The notes under the pieces: model-generated
What the model was told of the DNA's origin: nothing
Database searches by the model: none
The model's input: only the letters and a program-made list of their open reading frames with translations
Program-made: the position numbers and the translations under genes
Part shown: in pieces, positions 9,001-15,566 of the stretch
How the letters are laid out: each line of letters begins with the position of its first letter
Position numbering within the stretch: the first letter of the stretch is position 1
Assembly (NCBI RefSeq): GCF_014648655.1
Contig: NZ_BMRN01000046.1
Location: forward strand, 1 to 47,168
Direction of reading: 5' to 3'
Length of the DNA stretch: 47,168 nucleotides
Source: Streptomyces atratus
GTDB lineage: Bacteria; Actinomycetota; Actinomycetes; Streptomycetales; Streptomycetaceae

Positions 9001-11426
9001 GAGTCGTCCGGAACCGTGAGCGAGTCGCTGACCGCGACGATGTTCTCCGCCGTGGCGGCCGGTGCGTCGTCGGCCCGGAACACGGTGGGCATCGGGACGG
9101 GGGCGGCGTCGTCCTCGTCGTGCGTGCCGGTTCCGTCCGGGGCGGCGGGCGAGGACTCGGTGGACTGCACATCCGTATCGGTGACCGAGTCGGTCTTCCG
9201 CCTGCGCTCCTTGCGTCCCGGGGCGCCGGAGGCGGCCACGAGACCCGTCACGGCGGGGTCGGTCCGGGGGCCTCCGGACGTTCCCGGTCCGTCGTCCGTC
9301 GTGGTGCCGTCCGTGGCACGACCGTCCGTGTCGCGGCTGTTCGTGTCGCGGCTGTTCGTGTCGCGGCTGTTCGTGTCGCGGCTGTTCGTGTCGCGGCTGT
9401 TCGTGTCGCGGCTGTTCGTGTCGCCGGCCGGGCGGGGGGAGGAGGCCGGGGTCGAGACGGTCGCGATGGACGCGGTGGCGGGCTGGTCCTCGTCCTGCGC
9501 ACCGGCCGGCTCCTCCGACCGAACGTCCTCGGGCACGTCGGCGGCGTGCGTCGCCGCGCCTTGTCCGTCCAGGGTGGTCACGTCCGTCGCCGTGGACGGG
9601 TTGCTCGGGTCCGAAACAGGCGTGTCGGTGTCCGCAGCGCTGTCGCGCTCCGTGTTGCGACCGGTGGAGCCGTGCGTGCCGTGGGCCTGGCCGGTGCCGT
9701 CGGCCTTCACGGCGGCCGGGGCGTTCGCGCCCGCCGCCGCACCGGCGTTGGTACCCGTGCCGGTGGGCGCGGGGGTGGCCTGGCCGTGCTGGGACGGGAC
9801 GGACGTCCCGGGGCCGGAGGCTGTCACCGGGCCGGTGACGGGTGTGGTGCCCGGCTGGGTACCGGGAGTGTCCTCGCTCTCCTGGTCGCCAGGGGCGTTC
9901 TGGGTGTTCTGGGCCTCGGCGTCGTCCCCGGCATGGGCCGGCCTGGACCCCGGCCCGGTGTGGGGTGCGCCGGACGAGGTGGCGCCGGCGGCACCGTGAC
10001 CCGAAGCGGGAAGCGTGCCGCCTTCCGTCTGCGCCGGGGACTGCGCGCCCGTCGTGTCACCGCCGGGAATCGCGAACGCCGGGTCGGAGCTCCCGTGCGC
10101 GCCCGTATTCCTCGCCGGCTGGCTCCCGCCGCCGGACACGGTCGCCGGGCCCGGTGACTGCGCGGCGCCCGCGGCGACGGAGGACGGGTTCGGGACGTCG
10201 ATCTGCGAGGTGGTGGGGACCGGCGCCGGAGCGGCACCGGTGAAGTCGCCGGAGTACTCGGGGTGCGGGCCCGGCAGACCCGATCCCGTGGCCGGGACCT
10301 GCGTGGCGGGGCCCTGCGTGGCCGGGCCCGGATTCGTGTCGGCGAGGTACTGCTTCCCGCCGGTGCCGGTACCGGTGCCCCCGGCCGACGTCTTCGAGGG
10401 GGCGAACGGGTCGGTGTTGAGGTTCTTCAGGAACGAGAGGTCCGGCATCTTGATGCCGAGGCTCTGGGCCCCCAGGGCGAGTGCGGACATGGACAGGGTG
10501 CTGACGGCGCCACCCCAGAAGTCCATCGAGTTGAAGCCGGAGATGGCACCTCCGGTCAGGTACTCCGACAGACCCGCGCTCGCGGCGTCGAACGTCTGGT
10601 CGGCGGAGGCGGCCGCGATTTTCTGCCCGGTGGTCAGCGGCGGCTTCTTGCTCGGCGTCGGCACCGGCAGGTTGTTCTTGTCGTTGAACTTCTTGTTGAA
10701 GCCGGGACCGAGGTCGGGCTTGTCCTTGAAGAGCCCCTTGAAGATGTTCTTGCCGCCGTGGAAGAAGTGCTCGAAAACCGCGTTGAGCGCTCCGGCCGCT
10801 CCGCTGACGAACAGGTCCTTCACATCGATGCCGTGCGGCTTGCGGCCGGGCGCCGCCGACCACATCAGGATCAGACGGGACGCGAGCGCGGTGAACATCT
10901 CTTCCAGCATCTCGCTGATGGTCGGCATGAGATGAATGCGCTTGAGCAGCAGCGTCAGCATGCCCAGGATCTTGTACCGCACAGTGAGTTTGGCCGCTGC
11001 CGCCAAGGATTCCGTGCCTCCGAAGACGAAGGCCGCCAGTGCGTCCAGGAAGGACAGAATCATCGCCAGAAGAGCAAGCTCGACAATGATGTTGATCTTG
11101 TTCTCGGCGATCTGGATGGACGTCTGTACGCGCCCTTCGGCGATGTCGTCCAGCTGCTTGGCGAACTCGATGACGTAGTTCTTGCCACCGTCGTTGGTCA
11201 CCATGTGGGTGGCGCGGACGTAACGTTCGGCGATCTCGGGCGGGAGAGCCCCGCTCGAGGCCTTGATCGACTCCTCCAGGAGCTCGGACAGTTTGTGCAG
11301 CCGCCCCGAGAAATTCCTGAACGACTCGTGGCTCCGGTAGGCGAGGTCCTCATCGGCCTGCGGCATGCGCTCACCAATGATGACGAAGAACAGGACGTTC
11401 GCCCACTCAGGAACCACGATCGCCAT
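1..11426 (-). CDS. Giant T7SS polymorphic-toxin-like protein with nucleotidyl cyclase and papain-like modules (3' end outside window)
   Basis: One frame stays open from ATG 11426 past base 1, giving at least 3808 residues and no stop. Residues 1-230 resemble the WXG100-like N-terminus of actinobacterial T7SS toxins (VPEWANVLF, then a hydrophobic helical part), so this is probably a secreted effector. Residues 370-970 are Pro/Thr/Asp/Gly-rich and probably disordered. Residues 1000-1230 resemble the ExoY/anthrax edema factor cyclase: K1055/K1060/K1062 in KPLEIKAKS, D1152/D1154 in ADIDLLDLF, H1188 and N1195. Three diverged helical repeats (about 1390-1480, 1824-1915, 2110-2200) alternate with two copies of a papain-like domain (H1691/C1777 in the first; both lost in the second). 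A later module has VTLENYAR near 3250. The gene follows the WXG gene at 11433 by 6 bp, as last visible gene of the esx operon. The C-terminal domain and any immunity gene lie outside. Frame and N-terminus are clear; the domain names are inferred from motifs. Confidence 0.9.
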   Translation of the reverse strand, partial: MAIVVPEWANVLFFVIIGERMPQADEDLAYRSHESFRNFSGRLHKLSELLEESIKASSGALPPEIAERYVRATHMVTNDGGKNYVIEFAKQLDDIAEGRVQTSIQIAENKINIIVELALLAMILSFLDALAAFVFGGTESLAAAAKLTVRYKILGMLTLLLKRIHLMPTISEMLEEMFTALASRLILMWSAAPGRKPHGIDVKDLFVSGAAGALNAVFEHFFHGGKNIFKGLFKDKPDLGPGFNKKFNDKNNLPVPTPSKKPPLTTGQKIAAASADQTFDAASAGLSEYLTGGAISGFNSMDFWGGAVSTLSMSALALGAQSLGIKMPDLSFLKNLNTDPFAPSKTSAGGTGTGTGGKQYLADTNPGPATQGPATQVPATGSGLPGPHPEYSGDFTGAAPAPVPTTSQIDVPNPSSVAAGAAQSPGPATVSGGGSQPARNTGAHGSSDPAFAIPGGDTTGAQSPAQTEGGTLPASGHGAAGATSSGAPHTGPGSRPAHAGDDAEAQNTQNAPGDQESEDTPGTQPGTTPVTGPVTASGPGTSVPSQHGQATPAPTGTGTNAGAAAGANAPAAVKADGTGQAHGTHGSTGRNTERDSAADTDTPVSDPSNPSTATDVTTLDGQGAATHAADVPEDVRSEEPAGAQDEDQPATASIATVSTPASSPRPAGDTNSRDTNSRDTNSRDTNSRDTNSRDTNSRDTDGRATDGTTTDDGPGTSGGPRTDPAVTGLVAASGAPGRKERRRKTDSVTDTDVQSTESSPAAPDGTGTHDEDDAAPVPMPTVFRADDAPAATAENIVAVSDSLTVPDDSAPDDSDTDDAITVVDTVSDSGDTLVEPADGTKPTTDAEKLARADRLPRSPEDIARWIDSLPTTVGGTDDLVAPTDAKTHPLAGATAEDVTVRMFTGPQPDERTTTDEPATPDEDTAPDSPRPTTTAATTVPEPVGPTSAGPALPAPAPYRWDALVAPHETAPSGFEAGPLAVRQPDDGDTATGTGFGGDWGGWKPDLDESTEAIGGISAKNSGRLRQISREMNLIIVTRGVNEYAAPRLEEGAMPKPLEIKAKSLNPHDRILGGSRFSKKQLGLGAIFDPELPADLSSYSEEEQAKIQQRYESRKSEFAKYSAKLAEPDSAFSVVDGIIYHKEGDTLRPVAADIDLLDLFTPIGGTALTPQTYENAIEEIKDRFSPVVHGAAMYWNPTDPDGKAIYKSIVEPIERGDEKVVSFFNDDRPPTYAGNFSRKNSIAPIASPSFGTGPYKTDPEAELGKSTGSADRESEHAEALRLFETLWGKTSADRRLPGPVLTALTDAYTALDGSPDRVGRLVARLDENADGFDQLSLTDQHVVVVAQRMLRGTPEDVTAALERAWSADITVLEEDHSAPSPGSSAVRVGPAGLTAEDRAALEEAEAFLRGVPPRELTQAERWAHIQVSVDHTWFIDAHHPEAGRRRELIEAFVTLLSHSRLTDSADRSRELSLELAHRYRTRRITGLVGGADPEQPDPVFDADLPTPGPSRVVGDLERLMEEIQLGLREGHFDDPDESVHGDPDQVEVHTPAEVHTPAETIEPPQTDALFDPDDAADDDVVVLDFLPDDHRASVEVVRGETVETDETDESDRRPAPRSAADDVPAPMFAERAVVSVETGLRLPPSVERLMSPIRFYAEHTIDRSAPNVDVVLMSYPGALGFVDMVQTQDTGHALVALRFPWDQRFVSLGFRMAENVAPVHLVDGKAPGIVTLEPGDPFNDPRAEILGTYKVDADQLAAAYKYTAENAQHTYNLVSYNCVAFARGFVRAAVGHEVARSGTVAPNSLIEYMRGGTRRDWADNPRILQLTPKDQLLLSRARAWLDREGSPRELDWALNRVFLDHQRPLVRKSGATTTQQRQLDLLANLALMGAHRLREEGEQAALKLLDEFGDRYGTAKHHDGHVQPTVMQSLEPLRAYVENAADPAAVDAEVVVMTGPEGQPTVAVKIPHHPDVIAFRFGAEQVFPGNTKWDTNPGALFIEHPDRVLDPDIEVLATYPVSANQLRKGLPHVLAHISAPHSEATSNASGFVRGFLKDGTGSDPVSTYISAHASSKSYFSHLVESYFPSQSTDTFFEAMRSGVDRSWSEHAAPVTELSKRDQGALDRLPLEPDEDIALEYDPWRSWAKLRVALDHQRPTVSEESVSVASEQRKLLRAFTRLIAAEHRFAGERAARQLSWRLGLDYGTWRSTDTLPPLLASDPPAAPPTPEPAQPPVPPAGPVVPDDPAALVAPTAPDAPETRQVLIDGAMQEMTHERGFHRFAVPIEGGTVYISDTQFDGQKINPAVENLVTRFVNGGLPLFRVQQQPASRTGYQGEPVTLVPAGTEDFPRHDDVDATAFVELSTTPEAAERRFRESGASGTLPATGLLADVVVGPDQDIVIIDANTVQVGNLVVAMLADHPPVTVLPRTRPAPTVITVMATRVGENPYKGVLEEQLAKATLSDEQRARFQRVLDTYGTAAPSPAQSPPAPGTTGPSGEDTPSSADEGVVGADPAPSEPPAEKHVRFADGTGPKSVTDKPVLTVDAQLDSHRPARIVRSLPAPPVHGRGVALSDGSELPVHVTGNGVHGVVSGAYGHAHVTLRNADGAVEEIASRTGLSRTEEGTGQEGALDDLLRALRDTPSVFHGEGYRSPAFLDRHGGLGDRLTERLDTSPFMGTHVSQRDLAGLSHNSALDVTWTLNPDATVRVKDAGLTPLDRARLLLRRPELDEELAAELRTVPALRAPDEARDSRVVPESAPQDPEAQTPEDLRPWLEQLDQDADRYVPDRAGRPDHFPATRAAVWQRYLASHERVAEVHALRRRRRIEAARGVPVPDADAPARDAIAQSAARMRLRMDEDALRAWGHTDPEGLVVRYRAHTSASSLSDEAGTDASVASVRVDRTLYSIPEEDPGTDGGLSGATPESGRPEGTRPSGTRVGRRPAPLQITVTDSAQDLPPGATTDYVVNVTDPAGGPVFQHVTPIGLSGVEEPNAPQHSDDGVPRLVGIRQDLAAPEHPALQVSADGTLAVSTENESREAFASRAAFERSQALLQATGGSVRLALDENVSVTVRHNGTERTLYRVRPDFLEDPTDVCRDLAGQVLGGMPDHLVFRDPDGHTALGPMNAADGLKVSELHRLAHAIVQVVDGQASPGVVPDTFWAAGKARGRGARAAAASSPASATTPLPGQRYGALLSTRPHAPAGTGPRVDINQDAWPAVGEGYLTQSIGSQNEQGQFTLEDHVGAFHPVDNPFGYHYAAVVLAAEDGSSHVTLENYARRGSTQRALRDAVGRNLERYGDRLEEMRAAYEAEESTATGRARASARAGVLATQALIAVREERATRAHAVAAGPGTADATRTAPQAPTPAERAAVGALDRYSGGQGLKTPSTLWHMRLVRKWGNQTFHDQLAGMHEHGRPGIVVNPLTAVVVGAHSAPDELSSRFTFAERAAELTEDDRPKLRFLARRVARVALWNHRNRLPLPTIGVSAGGNGVRDGMPALPDRDRRARATGGRRLDSVRAMFLDELDQALANLQKGADPATAVTAKDFEVQRENRGRRLPETTAQSRSRVPADPRELRRRAVFTIETHPAGERPAPTYSDTLDHLAQGSPLIASFLDRSPRTPSTPGQQSGPGLPSPLTAGPITPMSAHAVPGMLTVPLTRLARPVSAPAGIDVGRLLSDIRAVESAGGSTTGDGSTTTGGERPDPGKGRADEGRPDPSTGTVERAPWAPGPSRSAATPPAQPHRSAGTGPADTADDVTVGYVTGEDSVGGPDEATARAVEILAEHRVHLRLVIGTDDDTVAFREVQTGWVERVAA
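9331..9420 (-). repeat. Six perfect 15-bp tandem repeats encoding (DTNSR)6
   Basis: The + strand unit tcgcggctgttcgtg occurs six times without a mismatch. Read on the minus strand it keeps the giant gene's frame and adds the pentapeptide DTNSR six times (about residues 670-699) inside the low-complexity linker. Perfect identity at the DNA level suggests recent expansion by slippage or unequal exchange. Copy-number change would shift linker length in 5-residue steps and never break the frame. Confidence 0.95.
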
Positions 11427-11432
11427 GACGGA

Positions 11433-11768
11433 TCAGTGCTTCCCCGACTTGGACGACTCGTCGTTGATGGCCTCGGAGGCGTTGTTCTGGGCACCCTGGA
11501 TGACGTTTCCGTTCACCCTGAGCGCCGTCGAGATGCCGGCGATGGCCTGCATCAGCGACGTGCCCGTCTCCGTGGTGTCCTTGCGCTCCTTCTGGTCCCG
11601 GGGCCTGAGATCCTCCGCCATCGAGTCGTCCCTGCCGACCCAGTCGAGACAGCTGCGGGCCTCGGCCTCGAAATCACGCACGGCACTGTCCGTGATGTCC
11701 GTGATGTCGCGCATGAGATTCTGCCACTGCCGGATGCGCGACACATCCGCCGAGAAGACATCGCCCAC
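11433..11768 (-). CDS. WXG100-superfamily small protein preceding the giant toxin
   Basis: This is a 111-residue, mostly helical acidic protein. A WVG tripeptide at residues 43-45, between two predicted helices, fits the central W-x-G turn of WXG100 proteins. The start is GTG, chosen because a GGAGGAG Shine-Dalgarno lies about 8 bases upstream, overlapping the end of the preceding gene (5 bp gap). Its stop is 6 bp before the giant toxin-like gene. Small helical partners encoded immediately before large T7SS toxins commonly act as targeting factors or chaperones for them, so this is the most likely role here; that is inference. No C-terminal YxxxD/E signal is evident, which would fit a partner whose signal is supplied by the toxin or by another subunit. 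Confidence 0.75.
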   Translation of the reverse strand: MGDVFSADVSRIRQWQNLMRDITDITDSAVRDFEAEARSCLDWVGRDDSMAEDLRPRDQKERKDTTETGTSLMQAIAGISTALRVNGNVIQGAQNNASEAINDESSKSGKH

Positions 11769-11773
11769 AGCGC

Positions 11774-12298
11774 CTACTCCTCCCCGTCCTCGTCGATCTC
11801 GTCCCGCAACCGTGCGTCGCCCTTGCGAAGCGCCGCCTCCGGCTCTTCCAGAACACCCGGTCCGAAGAGATCGGCCCAGTCGATGTCCATGCCGTCCATG
11901 AGCGGCACACCCGGCAGGGGCTGCGTGAACGGAGCCATGGTGGACATCACCTGACGGGCCATCGAGTCCCTCGCCTGCGACACGGCCTCCAGCACCGAGG
12001 CGGCGAGCTCGGTGGAACTCATGGTGCGGTACTTGTTGTCGAGGAACCTCAGGTCCATCAGCTGCCCCTGGTGTCCCACCGTGGCCTCCACCGTGCGGTC
12101 CCGGGACCGCACCACGTAAGTGGCCTGGCTCAGCTCCGCCTTGGCCATGGCCATGTCGGCGGTCACGGACTCCAGGGCGGAGAGCGTCTCGGAGAGGCGC
12201 GCGTTGAGCGACTCCGTGAAAGGATTCGCCGCCACGGTGGCGTCGGGCTCGTCCTGCCGGGCGCGCGCCGCGCCGGTGCCGTACTCGGTCCCGCTCAT
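11774..12298 (-). CDS. YbaB/EbfC-family-like protein (EspL-like) of the T7SS operon
   Basis: The 174-residue product has a central YbaB/EbfC-type core (about residues 60-120): an N-terminal helix, a strand pair around TVEATVGHQGQL and a following helix with SSTELAASVLEAVSQA. The C-terminal 55 residues are acidic and end in DEDGEE. The ATG at 12298 overlaps the stop of the upstream WXG-domain gene as ATGA, which indicates translational coupling. An in-frame start 13 codons earlier is possible but would overlap more and has no better ribosome site. YbaB-like proteins bind DNA, but EspL of mycobacterial ESX-1 has this fold and works in stability or secretion of ESX substrates; the operon position favours that second role here. 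Confidence 0.75.
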   Translation of the reverse strand: MSGTEYGTGAARARQDEPDATVAANPFTESLNARLSETLSALESVTADMAMAKAELSQATYVVRSRDRTVEATVGHQGQLMDLRFLDNKYRTMSSTELAASVLEAVSQARDSMARQVMSTMAPFTQPLPGVPLMDGMDIDWADLFGPGVLEEPEAALRKGDARLRDEIDEDGEE

Positions 12299-14943
12299 CC
12301 GATCACCGCCGGCGTTCCGCCTTCCTCGGTTCCCCACACGTCCTCTTCCTCCTCCACCCAGTTGGTGCGCTGCCGTTCACCGCTCTGTGTGGACTGACCG
12401 CCCTGCGTGCCGCCACCCATCGGAGCACCGCCGCCCATGGGCGAACTGGTGGTCTGGGTCCCGTTCTGCCGGAAGGGCATGACCTCGCCGTCGATGGCCG
12501 ACGATACGGAGCCGTTGCGACGCGACGCGGACATGTTGTTCGCGTCGCTCAGTACCGTACGCACACGTTCCCCGTTCGCCCCGCCCGCTCCCGCGCCACC
12601 CGCGCCGGCTCCAGCCCCGAAACCTGGGTTGAGAGGTGTTCCTCCCGCAGGTGCCTGCGAGGTGTTGGCACCGGCAGTATCGTAACCTCCCACATTTCCG
12701 CCCAGCGTACCGCCCGTGAAAGGTGTGCTGTCGTAGTCCAGGTAGTCGAGGTCCGGGTCGTCGTGGAGGTTGCTGCCGCCGTGGTCGAGGGACCTGCCGT
12801 TCAGCGAGGAGGTTCCACCACTGTGCGAGAGGTTGTTTCCGGTGCTCGTCAGATCGGGTATGTCGATCGGCTTGCTCAGGTGGGTCGTGCTCGTGTGACC
12901 GTCTGGCTTGGTGGTCTGCAGGCTGCCGTCCGACGGGTCGAACACCGTCTTGGTGCCGTCCTTGGACTCCGTCGTGACCGTGCCGTCCACGTTGAGCTGG
13001 GTGTGACTTCCGTCGGGGTTGGTGATGACGTCGCCGGGGTTGAGCCGGGTCGTGGTCGTGTGACCGTCCGGGTCGGTCGTGACGAGCCGGCCGGTCTCGG
13101 GGTCCAGCACCGTCCTGGTGCCGTCCGGATACGTCTGGACCAGATTCCCGTCCGCGTCGAGGCGGGGGCTGCCGTCGTCGGTGAGCGAGCCGGGTTTGAG
13201 GTTGAGCGGGGACGTGCTGCCGGTTGACGAACCGCCGGTGAGGGAGCCCCCGTTCAGGGACGGGAAGGGGTTGAGCGGCAGGGACGTTCCGGAGTTCAGG
13301 GGACTGCTGCTCGGATCCGTGCCGCCGAGGTCGCTGAGCGCGTTGTTCAGACCGCTGTTGAGCGGCGCCGTCGTACCGCCGCCATCGAGGTTCAGGCCAC
13401 CGCCGAGTCCGTTGCCGCCGCCGTTGAGGCTCTGGGTGAAGCCGTCGCCCAGGTTGTTCAGGCCGTTGTTGAGACTGTCGCCGAGCCCGTTCAGCCCACT
13501 GTTGAGCTGCATCTGGTTGCTGTTGGCGTCCTTCAGGCCATTGCTCAGGTTGTCGAACAGTTCCTTGTTGCCGCTGTTGGCGTCGGAGAGGTTCTTGTTG
13601 AGGCTCTCCCACGCCTTCTTGCTATCGTCGGCGGACTTCTTCGCGGCCTCCTTCTCGCTCTTCGTCTCTTCCTTCTCATAGGTCTGCGAAAGACTGTTGG
13701 GATTGCGGTCCGTGACCTCTTTGCCGACTTCGGCGGTGGCCGCGTTCCAGTTCTTCCCGAGGTTGGAGAGAGATTTCTTCGCGGCAGCGACGAGGTAGCC
13801 TTCTACGTTTCGGTTCCAGCGGGCCACCGCGTTTTCCCCGATGGTCTTCCAGGTGTTGATGTCGTCCAGGGCGCCGAACCCCGGATTGTCGCTGAACCCG
13901 GGGAAGGTGCCGAAGGTTTCGCCCGAGTCGTCCTTCACGTTCCAGAGGTCTTCTACGCCGTCGTCGTCCGGATCGTAGAAGGTTTGCCCATGGGGAACCG
14001 TGACACTGACGAGTGGAACGTTGTTGATCAATATCCACCGGGTGAGTTCGTCCAGTTCCTCGAGCAGTGCCCGGTGCGGATCGTGTTCCATCGAGTTGGC
14101 CCAGTTCAACCAGGCGGCCTGCATCTCCCGTGCCTCCCAGTGGAGGTCCCACTGGGCCTGGCGCAGGCCTGCGGCGTAGGTGGACCGGGGCTGATAGCCG
14201 TCGAGCATGGTGAGGTCGGACTTGTACTCGCGCCCTCCCATCTGTTCCGCGTAACTGTCGTAGTTCTTGTAGAGGGACTGGATGAGGGTCCGTACGACGT
14301 CGGCGGACTGGCCCTTCCAGGCGGCCTCGTCACCGCCCAGCGAGTTGTACCAGTCCTCCAGCGGATTCAATTGCTCCCGGAAGAACTGCGCCGCCCGGTC
14401 GAAGGCCGCCGCAGTCCGCTCGAAGGAAGTGAGGTCGACGGCGTCGCCGTCCGGCACACTCACCCCGTTGTAGGAAGAGTGCGTCGTCTTGTACGTGTCC
14501 ACCAAGGCGTCCAGGACGAATTTCGGAGCGGACACGTAGCGCCACAGGTCACCGTCGTCCCATTCGTCCTTGTACTTTCCGGTGAATTTGCCTCCCTCTC
14601 GGGTGGCTCCGGCGTCCGTCAGATGGCTCTTGCCGTTCTCGTCGGCCAGGGTTCCGATGAAGATGATGTCGGCCGTGAACAGCCTGACCTTGTCCGAACC
14701 ATGGTGCGTGTAGAAGGCCAGCCGGTAGTCCTCACCATGGGAAGCCTGCCATCCCGAAGAGGCGGCGTAGTCCAGCTTGTCGACGGCGCGCCCCTTGTGC
14801 TCAACCAAGTTGACCCGCATGAGCGGAATTCCCTCTTTGCTCTTCAGCTTGTCGAAGAGGGACTTACGACTCGGCATCGAGTAGCCGGTGTAGAGGCCGA
14901 CCGCCTGAGCCCAGTAGTCATCCGTGTCGAAATTGATTGCCAT
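12295..14943 (-). CDS. Large WXG-containing T7SS protein (AAWKG family) with PDG repeats
   Basis: The 882-residue product starts at ATG 14943 with GGAG 8 bases upstream. Residues 1-150 form an unrecognised N-terminal region. A helical region follows with AAWKG (W209-K-G211), the W-x-G turn that gives the actinobacterial AAWKG family its name. After a charged coiled-coil-like segment near 420-480 comes an Asn/Gly/Leu-rich region with recurring LNSGLN and LGDG motifs (480-570). Next, at about 590-700, are Asp/Thr-rich repeats of PDG-T/H units (for example NLVQTYPDGTRTVLDPETG), then a Gly/Ala-rich tail. There is no signal peptide. The gene lies between the esx pair and the giant toxin, and its 3' end overlaps the YbaB-like gene by 4 bp. 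It is likely a secreted T7SS substrate or a surface component, PPE-like in position; the exact role is unknown. Confidence 0.8.
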   Translation of the reverse strand: MAINFDTDDYWAQAVGLYTGYSMPSRKSLFDKLKSKEGIPLMRVNLVEHKGRAVDKLDYAASSGWQASHGEDYRLAFYTHHGSDKVRLFTADIIFIGTLADENGKSHLTDAGATREGGKFTGKYKDEWDDGDLWRYVSAPKFVLDALVDTYKTTHSSYNGVSVPDGDAVDLTSFERTAAAFDRAAQFFREQLNPLEDWYNSLGGDEAAWKGQSADVVRTLIQSLYKNYDSYAEQMGGREYKSDLTMLDGYQPRSTYAAGLRQAQWDLHWEAREMQAAWLNWANSMEHDPHRALLEELDELTRWILINNVPLVSVTVPHGQTFYDPDDDGVEDLWNVKDDSGETFGTFPGFSDNPGFGALDDINTWKTIGENAVARWNRNVEGYLVAAAKKSLSNLGKNWNAATAEVGKEVTDRNPNSLSQTYEKEETKSEKEAAKKSADDSKKAWESLNKNLSDANSGNKELFDNLSNGLKDANSNQMQLNSGLNGLGDSLNNGLNNLGDGFTQSLNGGGNGLGGGLNLDGGGTTAPLNSGLNNALSDLGGTDPSSSPLNSGTSLPLNPFPSLNGGSLTGGSSTGSTSPLNLKPGSLTDDGSPRLDADGNLVQTYPDGTRTVLDPETGRLVTTDPDGHTTTTRLNPGDVITNPDGSHTQLNVDGTVTTESKDGTKTVFDPSDGSLQTTKPDGHTSTTHLSKPIDIPDLTSTGNNLSHSGGTSSLNGRSLDHGGSNLHDDPDLDYLDYDSTPFTGGTLGGNVGGYDTAGANTSQAPAGGTPLNPGFGAGAGAGGAGAGGANGERVRTVLSDANNMSASRRNGSVSSAIDGEVMPFRQNGTQTTSSPMGGGAPMGGGTQGGQSTQSGERQRTNWVEEEEDVWGTEEGGTPAVIG

Positions 14944-15000
14944 GTACGCGCTCCGCTTGGTGAAAATATGGAGAGGGCCGACGGAGGAGGGGCGCCCGGA

Positions 15001-15468
15001 CTACGAGTTGGTGCTCGTGTTCTTGCTGGACGGGCTCATGTCGTTGTCGACGTCCTCGAACAGTTCGAGCAGCTTATCGGCGTTGATTTCGGTGATGTTG
15101 TCGCCCTGCGTCGACCCCATGAGCTTCAACGTCTGCCGGAAATCCCTGTCGATGTCCTTGAACAGCCTCTGCTGTCTTTCCAGGATTTCATCGACCGACT
15201 TGGCCGCCGATTTCACGGCCTCGATCAGACTTTTGCCATGGGTGGTGTCGTCGTTGACCATCGGCCCGAGTGCCAGAAGCTGGTTCTGCGCCATCGTCTC
15301 GGGAGTGGTCTCCCCGTCGACCAGACTCTTGAGGGACCTGATCGGACGCTGGTCGTCCCCCGCATATTTGTCCCTGCGGATTTCCTCCGTCTTCGTCAGG
15401 AAATCCCTGAGGTCGTTGTCGATGAACGTCTGCAGCGACTTCCCGTCGAGATGCGAAAGGTTTCCCAT
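15001..15468 (-). CDS. T7SS-associated small helical protein
   Basis: The 155-residue, hydrophilic and strongly helical protein starts at ATG 15468 behind a clear GGAGG at 6 bases. It lacks a signal peptide, membrane segment and W-x-G motif. Heptad-like stretches (residues 80-125, ending in RDFRQTLKLM) suggest a coiled coil. The C-terminus is Ser/Asn-rich and possibly disordered. Its position between the EsxA-like gene and the AAWKG gene, all on one strand, makes it a T7SS accessory protein, perhaps a chaperone or co-substrate. I do not recognise a characterised homologue. A hairpin at 15518-15555 separates it from the esx pair and may lower its expression relative to them. Confidence 0.7.
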   Translation of the reverse strand: MGNLSHLDGKSLQTFIDNDLRDFLTKTEEIRRDKYAGDDQRPIRSLKSLVDGETTPETMAQNQLLALGPMVNDDTTHGKSLIEAVKSAAKSVDEILERQQRLFKDIDRDFRQTLKLMGSTQGDNITEINADKLLELFEDVDNDMSPSSKNTSTNS

Positions 15469-15517
15469 GGAACCTCCAGAAGTAGCGGAACGCGCGGTTG
15501 CGGGGACAGTACGTCGT

Positions 15518-15555
15518 ACGGGGCCGATCTGCCCGAGCGGTCAGTTCGGCCCCGT
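15518..15555 (-). terminator. Stem-loop between the esx pair and downstream T7SS genes
   Basis: A perfect 10-bp inverted repeat (acggggccga / tcggccccgt) with an 18-base loop lies 12 bp past the stop of the EsxA-like gene and 50 bp before the next start. No U-run follows, so it may be a partial terminator or an mRNA-stabilising 3' hairpin for the abundant WXG100 transcripts rather than a full stop. Confidence 0.55.
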
Positions 15556-15566
15556 GGACGCGATGG

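Noticed and set aside
1026..10157. Long rightward frames at 1026-3191, 4386-7292 and 7863-10157
   Set aside because: They are antisense to the giant leftward gene, have Arg/Val/Gly-dominated composition without folds, and lack ribosome sites; they arise from GC bias of codon positions.
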